Positions 24,701 to 32,640 of a stretch of 35,352 bases of DNA are shown in pieces. The DNA is taken from contig VHZZ01000001.1 in NCBI GenBank assembly GCA_009801015.1, forward strand, positions 1,210,950 through 1,246,301. The letters run 5' to 3'. The stretch's first letter is position 1. The number at the start of each line of letters is the position of its first letter. The notes below the pieces were generated by a model. That model ran no database searches. It was given only the letters and a program-made list of their open reading frames with translations, and had not been told where the DNA came from. This stretch comes from Silene noctiflora. Its lineage: Eukaryota; Streptophyta; Magnoliopsida; Caryophyllales; Caryophyllaceae. The position numbers and the translations under genes were made by a program.

Positions 24701-26146
24701 CGTCGAGAGTTGCATCAATTGATTGCTACTTTTTAATTTAAGCGCAGTCGCGAGCTAATTGTGTTATTACTATTCCATCATATTGAGTGAAGTTTTGGCA
24801 ACGTTCAAAATGGAAAAATGCTTCAACACTATAAGGTGCAATATACATTGTCATTATCCATTGACTTAGTGCCATAAACAACCCTACACACCGAAATTAA
24901 AGATCTATTTCTGTATACAACAAGCTAAAAGAAACTAGACAGTGATGCAATAAATTAAAAATGAACGCATACAAATATACTGAATACATGATAATTCATC
25001 TTCTAAATTTCTTCATTGTATTACATGATGGTAGTTTGATCTGATAATTACCTTAGAAACAACTAAGGCTGCAAGTTTCCTCTCTGAAAATTCTTCATCT
25101 TCATACAAGCTTTCTCTGAAACAGGGAAAAGAATTGAAATTTTTCAAAATGAATTTTACACACAGCAGAATATATCTGGTAACCTAGAGTGTACAATAAG
25201 CAAATCACGATGTGCACCAAAACTAAACTAAAACTTCAGCGATACCCTTGTCAACGAGATGCTATTCAAGGTGCAATTTGCATTCACTCTACCACATTCT
25301 ATCATACCCCAACTCAAACATCCCAAAGATGCGAGCTTCTTATATACTGTATAGTAATCAGCCAGTTTAACAAGATCGATAACAATCTCTCAAATATAGT
25401 GTTGTGTACTGCACCACCCTATCTACCCACGTCCTAGACCGACTCTACCAAATTTCAACGTGCTATATTACGGTAGTATGCACACGAATGCTCAACAACA
25501 GAACCACAATTTGCTAAACAACATCGTATAAAATTTACAATCACTGGTCAATTGTGTTCACTTCAACATTACAAACCTCCCAAGCTGCCAACTTTGATTA
25601 ATCTCCAACACGGAAACCAGCCAATCCCGCGTTTTCAATCAAGAATTAAAGCGGAAATCACAATCACCGTTCAAGATCACTTATGTAAGTACCCCCAACA
25701 CTCAAAACACCAAAATCATACACTACTGATCACTTCTAGTCACTTCTATCTATTATTTATATATAAAGACCGCTTTTTTCACTAAAATTCACCGGATTTC
25801 AACACGCTACAAGTACAACAGATTCGACAAATAATCGAAAAAACCTAAAACAACTGAGAACTAAAGCAAACCCTAATCAATGCAAAACCAAGCAATCAAA
25901 ACCAAACGACCACAAATTAATCCACAAAACAAACTCAATTAACATAATTCAAACAACAAAAACATATAATTAATAACTAATGATTAATAACAATAATAAT
26001 TACATTTGAGGGATGCTAGTAGAGATCTCAGGCCAGAAAAATTGGGCAAAAGTATTGAGATTAGAGAGAGCATGAAGCTTCAAAGCTGGATGATTCTCGT
26101 TTAACATAGCAAGCAATGCTCCTGCTGAACTCACCATCGTCGCCAT
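18779..26146 (-). CDS. RPN2: 26S proteasome regulatory particle non-ATPase subunit RPN2 (PSMD1 homologue)
   Basis: Thirteen exons on the minus strand, 1001 residues: 26146-26004, 25115-25052, 24195-24090, 23962-23851, 23768-23600, 22686-22217, 22121-21986, 21897-21643, 21115-20895, 20814-20556, 20362-20130, 19898-19394, 19111-18779. Every border is GT..AG and the frame is unbroken. Arabidopsis RPN2a is 1004 aa as I remember it. RPN2 is the large scaffold of the 19S base; with RPN1 it helps dock ubiquitin receptors and substrates in nucleus and cytoplasm. The sequence shows the N-terminal helical part ([34 protein letters not shown]), the proteasome/cyclosome repeat toroid from about 401 ([46 protein letters not shown]), a Lys/Glu-rich KEKE-type stretch near 850-890, and the conserved C-terminus [10 protein letters not shown]...PPQPFEYSS, the segment that binds the RPN13 ubiquitin receptor in other eukaryotes. 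Intron 8 (21116-21642) carries a MITE. Confidence 0.97.
21169..21616. mobile_element. MITE-like element in RPN2 intron 8
   Basis: TACTTGTTTGGT (21169) and ACCAAACAAGTA (ending 21616) are perfect 12 bp inverted ends. The sequence between them, about 450 bp, is non-coding and has further inverted words such as CTTGAAATGTAGGAATTCC. It takes up most of the intron and leaves about 50 bp before the element and 26 bp after it to carry the splice signals. Superfamily not determined; no target duplication longer than TA was seen. Confidence 0.7.
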
Positions 26147-26519
26147 TGTTACACGATTTCGAAACCTAGGGTTTTCGTAATTATCTCTACTGCTTGCGAT
26201 AAATTAAATTGATCGAATTTTTAGGGATTGAAATAGAAGATTTCTTGAGTTTTAAAGAGTTGAAACCCTAGAAATAATTTAGGAAAAGGAGAAATTTTGA
26301 GAAGATCGATTTGTTTTTGTTAAGATATAACACTATTCATTGAGAAGTCCAGAGTCTTTTTTTTATTTTCGCAAATTAAGACGGTTTTATACGAATTTAT
26401 TATCCTAAAACGGGACGTCTTAGTAGTCCCAACAAAAAAACGGGATTTTTAGTAATTACTTTTATTCTCTAATAGATTTGGGTTTGGATCCGTATTACAA
26501 GTTACAACTACACTACGTT
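26147..26519 (-). promoter_or_regulatory. RPN2 5' UTR and proximal promoter with telo-box motifs
   Basis: Within about 125 bases upstream of the RPN2 ATG there are two telo-box (AAACCCTA) motifs: one on the minus strand (26167-26174) and one on the plus strand (26263-26270). In plants telo-boxes are known near starts of growth-related housekeeping genes such as ribosomal protein genes. Their use here is inferred. No TATA box could be assigned with confidence. Confidence 0.4.
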
Positions 26520-27062
26520 AGAGTTGGCAATTCGGGCCGTGGGCTGGCGGGCGGCACGGCACGGCACGACGAGTTTTTTTCAAGGCGGCACGGGCCCGGC
26601 ACGATCGTGCTTGAGCCGGACTCCGACGCGATTTTCCTACAATGTTCGTGCCTAGGCACGGCACGGCCCATGCACGAGTGGGTCTGGCACGAATCAGGCA
26701 CGGCGGACCTGACATGGCACGACCCAAAAATTGGCACGAAAGTACTAAAAATATAGCAATTATAAAACAATTATATAACAATTTATCATTTATTAAACAA
26801 AAAGTACTAAAAATATACAATATTTTTTAAAAAAGTAAAATAAACTCAAGGCACATGGGCCGACCCACACGCTAGGCACGAACAGCCCATGGGCCAGGCA
26901 CGAAACTGGGCGTGCCAAGAGCGGGCCGCGGCGGGGGTTGAGGTGAGTGGGCCGGGCACGACACGGCACGACCAGCCCAATATCTGTGTCTGGGCCAGAC
27001 CAATTTTTGATGAAAGCACGATGGGCCGGCACGCGGGCTGGCCCAGCACGGCCCATTGCCTG
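26520..27062. mobile_element. GGCACG word-repeat hAT-like element upstream of RPN2
   Basis: The left end AGAGTTGGCAATTCGGGCCG and the right end (reverse complement CAGGCAATGGGCCGTG) are imperfect inverted repeats. Flanking 8 bp sequences ACTACGTT (26512-26519) and ACTACGTA (27063-27070) differ at one base, as expected for an aged hAT target duplication. Both arms are packed with GGCACG, GGGCCG and GGCACGACC words; the centre (26730-26850) is AT-rich. There is no transposase, and the several long reading frames over it come from the GC-rich repeat. Confidence 0.65.
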
Positions 27063-27872
27063 ACTACGTATTGATGCCCATCTCGTCCGGGCTATCTTTA
27101 TTTAGCATTAAAGTGTATGTTCAGTTAAATAAAAATACATTAAAGTTACCTAACTCATAAATTTATCATTAATATATGTCATATCTTAAAATTACGATAA
27201 ATAAAATTATGAGACAAATTCACTAGTCACATTATTAATATTTTACTTAAATCGATTGCTTAGCTCAGTATTCATATATACTTTATTTTGTCGTTAATAT
27301 TATTACTTTTATTACATTCATTATTACTATTATTATTTTCACTACTCCAGCCGTAATTATCGTTAAATAATTATTGTTACTTATACTACTACCGCGTTAA
27401 TATTGATAATTTCACTACTCCCGTTGTTACTTCTATTACTTTCACTAGTCCCGCTCACCATTCAAATGAGTGATTACTATCATTGTTAAAAACCGACTTA
27501 CACAAGACAAAGGTCATGTTTATTTCAGTTGATATGAACTGAACTCAACCTAACTTAATGATGTTGAGAGTTGAGCTAAACTGAATGAAATTGAAGTACG
27601 AGTTCATTTGTAAAAAGCGGAACCGAACTGAATGAAATTGATCTAAACTAAACGAAACTAAACTGAATAGAGCTTAGTTGAATTGAATTGAAATGAGCTG
27701 AAATTAAGAATTAAGATAGAAAAAACTCGCAATTGGCTCACATTTGGTCAAGCTCACTCGGTTTGACATAATGCAAGCTCATTCTTGACCAAACCGTTCT
27801 GAAAGCTTAACAAACCGACTCAGATCATTAATCCGATCCTACCAAGTACGATTACCAAGTATTCGATCATTA
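27063..27872. other. gene-free AT-rich DNA between two transposons
   Basis: No coding sequence. Imperfect runs such as ATTATTACTATTATTATTTTC around 27300-27440 are simple sequence. The CTGAACTGAA-word element listed at 27509 occupies the later part. Confidence 0.6.
27509..27730 (+). mobile_element. CTGAACTGAA-word element
   Basis: The stretch opens AGGTCATGTTTATTTCAGTT and contains repeated words such as GAACTGAACTCAAC, GAACCGAACTGAATGAAATT and AACTAAACTGAAT, ending AGCTGAAATTAAG...GAAAAAAC. The end matches the 3826 element (AGCTGAAATTAAG...GAAAAAACACAGCC), so the two belong to one family. Non-coding; borders approximate. Confidence 0.5.
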
Positions 27873-27880
27873 CCTTTGCT

Positions 27881-28253
27881 TAGGGTTGTGCAACGGTGCG
27901 GGCTAGCCCGGCCCAGCCCGGCCCAACAAGGTTCAACGGGCCCAAAAATCGCGGCCCATTTCAGCCCAGCCCAGCCCGTGGTCTTTTTAGTGCCGGGCCC
28001 GGGCCCAAATTTTCCAGCCCAACCCGTTTCCAGCCCGGTTTTTAGTACTGGGCTGGCCCAGTCCGTCCCGTTATTTTCTTCTTTTTTTTTCCTTTTTTTT
28101 TATTTTCTTTACTTAAAAAGGAAAAAAATGCCCTAATGCTGGGCCCGGGCTAGACAAATCAGGCCCAGCCCAACCCGCCCTCCATTTAGTGCTGGGCCTG
28201 GGCTGCACCACCCTAGCCCAGCCCGCACTGGCCCAGCCCAACGCACAGCCCTA
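27881..28253. mobile_element. GCCCAGCCC word-repeat hAT-type MITE with perfect target duplication
   Basis: The left end TAGGGTTGTGCAACGG and the inverted right end TAGGGCTGTGCGTTGG are good terminal repeats. Identical 8 bp duplications CCTTTGCT flank it (27873-27880 and 28254-28261), which defines both borders to the base and points to the hAT superfamily. Arms are saturated with GCCCAGCCC, GGGCCCGGGC and GCCCGGCCC words around a T-rich core (28070-28125). It is 373 bp, non-coding, and its right duplication ends 156 bases before the cytochrome b5 start codon. Perfect duplications suggest the youngest insertion in the window. Confidence 0.85.
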
Positions 28254-28417
28254 CCTTTGCTAATCTTTCGCACAACACCTAACCCTTTTGTCATAGTCTT
28301 TATACTCTTCTTACCTTAATAATTGCTAAAAATGCTCTGTTACTAAAATCATAACCACAATACTTCTGGTCATGCCTTGTTAATTATCATACATTCGACA
28401 CGAAAAGGTGAAAGACG

Positions 28418-28996
28418 ATGACTGATTCTTCTTCGAAATTGTTTACACTACTAGAGGTTTCAAGCCACAACTCTCGCGGAGACTGTTGGATCATTATTCA
28501 TTCCAAGGTACCGACGGAATTAGTTGCTGCTATATCGTCATGTCATTTAGGTTTGTACAGAGTACATTTGTATGTTTACGCTGTTTTGGCACAGGTTTAC
28601 GATGTGTCGGAATTTTTGGAAGAGCACCCAGGTGGTGAAGAAGTCTTGTTAGCATCTACAGGTACAAACCAGACAATGTTTTCTGCAACATTTAGCTAAT
28701 TTCCAATATTGACAGTTGTACACATGTTTTAAGTATGGAATGTCTATGTTGTAGGGAAAGTCGCGACCGAGGACTTTGAGGATATCGGCCACAGTGACAC
28801 CGCGAAAGCTTTGATGAACAAGTACTATTTGGGAGACATAGACGAAGCCACCATTCCTGCCACCGAGATACACATTCCTCCAAAACAACCGAAGTGCAAA
28901 CAAGATCGGATGTCCACAGCTTTGATCAGACTCTTCCGGTTCCTGTTACCTCTGTTTGTTTTGGCTTTGGCTTTTGCTGTTCGTTCCTTCAGTTAA
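28418..28996 (+). CDS. CB5: cytochrome b5, tail-anchored microsomal type
   Basis: Three exons, 28418-28507, 28595-28661 and 28755-28996 (TAA), give 132 residues. Cytochrome b5 is a heme protein on the cytosolic face of the ER that passes electrons to fatty-acid desaturases, hydroxylases and some P450s. The heme ligands are H41 in EEHPGGEEV and H65 in DIGHSDTAK; the fold is otherwise intact (FTLLEVSSHNS, DCWIIIHSKVYDVSEFL). A linker rich in Pro and Lys leads to a single hydrophobic anchor at about 112-128 (FRFLLPLFVLALAFAV). Only RSFS follows the anchor, shorter than the polar tail of many plant isoforms. Exon borders match the reading frame at each join. Which CB5 isoform it corresponds to cannot be told. 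Confidence 0.95.
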
Positions 28997-30636
28997 TCGT
29001 CCTACATTTGGAGTCTTTACGTTTCCTGCAACCGTTCATAGTTGATGCAGTTTCTGCGAAAAATTTGGATCATTTTCTTCTCTCAATATACGAACTTAAC
29101 ATTCAGAATTCTATGGTTTTCCAACATACGTAGTGTCGTATTATATCATTCTCACTTTTCGAGATAATCTTTGGATTTCCAACTTCACAAAAATGTATTG
29201 GCCAAAATCATACAAGGTATACCATCGCAATTTTAAGAAAAATGTATGAATAATAAGATTAACACAAATTCCCGTCTTAAACTTGAAACGAGTCAAGTAC
29301 GGTAGATGAGAAAAAAGACAGCTGCCGGGAAACGAACAAAAGATATATCCCGTTTTCATCTTAAGACGGATACGGTCATCCCTGAAAGAAAAATAGATGG
29401 TAATAGAGACAGACTGACAAAGTCAGAAAGACACAAGTGAAACACAGATATAGAACAAAGACTGCCGTTTTACAAAAATTCATGTGTGTACAATCTCAAT
29501 GAAAGTACTCTGAATGATCAACAATGTCAACATAAATGAGGACCACCATTGATGGTGAAAGGGTAAAAAGCTTCAGCTTATCTTCATGGTGCAAATATCA
29601 ATGTTCATATTCAAAGTACCCCAAATTGTGTTGTACAATTATTACCTTCAGCATTGGATCCACTTTTAATCCACAAATGGAAGCTAAAGACAGAGGTTCA
29701 AACCAGGCCTCCGATTCCGACCTTTCATCTTGGCCTATTCTTCACATCGTCATTAATTACTCGATGCAAAAACTTACTGAATGAAGAATACACAAAGATT
29801 TGGGGCCGTCTCATATAATAGTCACTGTATCATTACGACGTTACCTTTGTGCCTTTAGAGAGGCTCTCATCCCGAGCAACATCGAGGTGCACACACAACC
29901 CGTCCACCAATAAGATAGAGGGTTACTCAATGCAAAAATTTATATGAGACGGTTTTACATATACGAAAACAATCCATTAACCCCATAATTAAATGAGGAA
30001 TACACAAGGATTACATGAATAATACACAAGATTTGGGACCGTATCATATAATACTCACTCAATCATTACCTTGTGCCTTTAGAGAGGCTTGCATCCCAAG
30101 CAAAATCGGGTTGGACACAAGCAACCTTCCCACCAAATAAGAGAGACAGTGAAGACATTGTGAATGAACAAAGATACGGAATTTGAAAGAGAAAAAAGGC
30201 AGCATTTTATTACCATTCTTTTACAAGCCACATAAAGTACAAGTATAGGCAAGAGAGAAAGAGCAGCAGACCATATGAACTAGAAAGACAACCTAAAGTT
30301 AATTCATGTACCCTTTGATTCATCTAACTAAATGACAGCTAGGATCCCAAAACTAACCTTTCTTCTATGCTTTCACATGATAAGTTAGACAGAGAACTTT
30401 GGTTAGTATTCGCTACGTCTCTAGGTCACTTAGTATATAACATACCATCAGTCTGCACATATCTGAAAACCTAGTCAAATTGCTTTACAAATGCTAAACA
30501 GCAATGGAGAATTTAAATCCATTACCGTCCCTAGTTCACCATACAGCATATGTATCGAGCACTCTCTATGACTACGCTAAGTGAAAAAAAGTCAGCTGCG
30601 GAATCACAGAGAGTGAAGTCAATGCCCTAAGTTGCC
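28997..30636. other. convergent intergenic region
   Basis: Holds the 3' UTRs of the cytochrome b5 and KRP genes. No other gene is visible; the small reading frames at 29141-29359 and 29536-29784 have no motif. An imperfect direct duplication is listed at 29787-30150. Confidence 0.6.
29787..30150. repeat. imperfect direct repeat of about 130 bp, spaced about 235 bp
   Basis: 29787-29923 and 30021-30150 share AATACACAA.GATTTGGG.CCGT, TCATATAATA.TCACT, TTGTGCCTTTAGAGAGGCT, CATCCC.AGCAA.ATCG and the ending CCACCAA.TAAGA. The order is kept and differences are scattered substitutions and small gaps. It may be two copies of one dispersed repeat or a local duplication. The minus-strand reading GGTGGGAAGGTTGCTTGTGT has some resemblance to a SINE head, but RNA polymerase III A and B boxes are not convincing. 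Confidence 0.7.
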
Positions 30637-32356
30637 CTAGGGCTTCAGCTTTTGCCATTCATAGCGTCCAGGTAGAGGCTTATCATTAGTTGGATCAAAG
30701 TTGTACCTGCAAAAGTTACACACCATTGTTAACCAATTTGCTATAGCATTAATGAATACCCGTTTCAACACTCGACACTAAATCATGTACCCATCATATT
30801 GATGCTTCTAAGTTCCAACCAAATCTTGGTAACAACAACAAAGCTTGAATCCCAAAATAATTAGGTGCCAACTAAGATAAATCGTCATTTTCAAACATCA
30901 ACCATAAAATCATCATAGCAGACTCTTCATTATGAAAAAAATATTTTGACTTACTTCTGAACAAATTCTTTTTGCTGCTGTTCTTCAGCATCAGCAAAAA
31001 ACTCCTCCATTTCATGTGATGTGGGTATGCTCCTTTGTGTTGAGTTTCGCGATCGACGTACAGTCTGAGCTGAGCAAGTAGGCCGAGTAGTAGAACCAGG
31101 TGTGTTGATTGCATCGGGATCCCGTATCATATTGCTGGGAGTACTCTCCCTGGTGCTTCTACAGCAAGACAAGAACGTAGAATCCCGATTCAGATTAAAG
31201 ACTCAAATTTACTACAAGTATACTAAACAACCAGTCACGCTTAGCTACCCAACAAAAACTACCTCCGTGAAGTAAACACTCAAAAGTTAATGAGGTGCCT
31301 ACTACTATTAACTTACGGGGTATAATGCATTTTTTATTTTCCTATTATTATACAGCATTACCGTCCCAGGAAAAATAAATAATGAAAGCAAATTAATATC
31401 TTCAACTCACAACCAAATTTGACCAGCATAACGGCCCAAACGGTCAAGCGTTGCCAAGACAGCAAAATAATCAGTTAATAACTAATCCTCCGTCTCAGTC
31501 AATTGTTCAACTTTCTTTTTTCTTTTCTTTTTCCAAAATCCCCTCACACAAGAAAAGTAAAGGCAAACAAACGACTGCTGGTAAAGGTAAACAAATAACT
31601 GGGACGGAGGGAGTAATTATTAGTACTATCGACTTAATCAAGTGAACCGAAAAAGCAAAGAAAGTAAACAAAGTTATTCAAGGAAATGGGTAGCAGTCAT
31701 ACACTCATATTGCATGTCTCATATACAGAAATGTTCACTTAGTTCAAAATGTGTGCCCTAAGCGCACACGTTAGAAAAACCGATAATTCAAATCACAGAA
31801 AAAACCACAATTACTGACAATATGTTGATCGATTGATAACTCTAAAATGCTGAAATAAATACAGAAAATCAAATAAGAATTCAGCTAAAGAAAGAAATAA
31901 CCTTTCTTTATAATCAGAATCCACGATATTTTCGCCGAAACAAGCAATATCAAATTCATCGCCATTGTTACGATTAACATTATCTTTGACGGAGTGAGCT
32001 GAAAAAGAAGCCAATTTCTCATCAGAATTAGGCGAATCAACACCAACCCTAACCCTAACCCTAGAATTAGGGCTGTTAGAAGAATTACACAAATTAGGGT
32101 TTCCAATCGAATTGGGGGTTCGACAAATACTCGATTTCCTCGATCTCGGTGGCTTGAGTCGTAATAGCCGGCGATTTCTGAGCTGTAAATACCCGAAAGA
32201 CGACGAACTAACAGTATTCGAAGACGGCGATTTCTGGGTTTGAAGAGCTAGGGTTTTCGCTCGAGTTCGTACACCAAGAGGGGTAGGAATGTCGATTAAA
32301 TTAATGGGTATATCTGGGTTATTGTTTGATTTTGATTTCTTCATGTATTTCCCCAT
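30637..32356 (-). CDS. KRP: Kip-related protein, cyclin-dependent kinase inhibitor (KRP/ICK)
   Basis: Three exons on the minus strand, 32356-31902, 31158-30955 and 30706-30637 (TAG), give 242 residues. KRPs bind cyclin-CDK complexes in the nucleus and slow the G1/S transition and cell proliferation. The C-terminal CDK-binding domain is clear: MEEFFADAEEQQQKEFVQKY (202-221) followed by NFDPTNDKPLPGRYEWQKLK. Further KRP motifs are MGKYMKKSK at the start, LGVRTRAKTLALQ (27-39) and YLQLRNRRL (56-64). The frame stays open to 32461, but the ATG at 32356 is chosen because MGKYMKK is the usual KRP start. Lys/Arg-rich stretches near 60-75 could serve nuclear import. RVRVRVGV (99-106) is encoded by telomere-like repeats. 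The motifs resemble the KRP3/4/5 group, but the exact paralogue is uncertain. Confidence 0.95.
30831..30887 (-). mobile_element. 3' end of an Au-like SINE in KRP intron 2
   Basis: AACAACAACAAAGCTTGAAT followed by CCCAAAATAATTAGGTGCCA is a diverged reverse complement of the conserved plant SINE tail (GACCCCAAATCATTTTGGGA... ending in TTG repeats) known from Au-family SINEs. Only the tail is recognisable; the tRNA-like head is not seen. Old and truncated. Confidence 0.5.
31485..31613. mobile_element. Stowaway-type MITE in KRP intron 1
   Basis: The left end ATCCTCCGTCTCAGTCAATT and the inverted right end CTCCCTCCGTCCCAGTTATT are Stowaway terminal repeats, with TA on each flank (31483-31484 and 31614-31615). 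About 130 bp, inner arms partly pairing (GTTCAACTTTC with GGTAAAC...). The left end has lost part of the canonical CTCCCTCC. Non-coding. Confidence 0.85.
32044..32063 (-). repeat. interstitial telomere-type repeat inside KRP coding sequence
   Basis: The plus strand reads AACCCTAACCCTAACCCTAG, nearly three units of the plant telomere repeat (TTTAGGG-type, here in the 6-base TTAGGG form). On the minus strand it encodes part of RVRVRVGV in the KRP. See findings. Confidence 0.85.
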
Positions 32357-32640
32357 TGATTTGAGGAATTGATTGAAATTTACAGAGTTTATTTTGCTCT
32401 GTTTCAATTGGGGATTTGATTGATTGAAGTAATTGGGGAAATTAGGGTTAACATAGATCAAATTAATGAAATGGGTAATTGGTAAATGATGTTAAAACAG
32501 AGAAAATTAGGGGAATTTGAGTGAAAAATCGGGATTAAACAGAGGAATTTGGGGAAGAAGATGAAGGAAGAAAGGGAAGGTGGTTAGAAAGTGAGTGAGA
32601 GAGAAGTGAGAAAGGGGGAAAGATAAAGGTCGTTTTGCCG
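32357..32640 (-). promoter_or_regulatory. KRP 5' leader and proximal promoter
   Basis: Upstream of the KRP ATG there is a stretch rich in CT on the minus strand (around 32560-32625, GAGAGAAG on the plus strand), typical of plant 5' UTRs and core promoters. The reading frame remains open upstream to 32461 without KRP-like sequence. No TATA box was assigned. Confidence 0.4.

Noticed and set aside
26478-27074. Several long overlapping reading frames on both strands (up to 100 codons)
   Set aside because: They fall exactly on the GGCACG word-repeat element; high GC removes stop codons, and the peptides are repetitive with no domain.
32357-32461. N-terminal extension of the KRP frame to an upstream ATG
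   Set aside because: The added 35 residues are Asn-rich and unlike any KRP, while MGKYMKK at 32356 is the usual family start.
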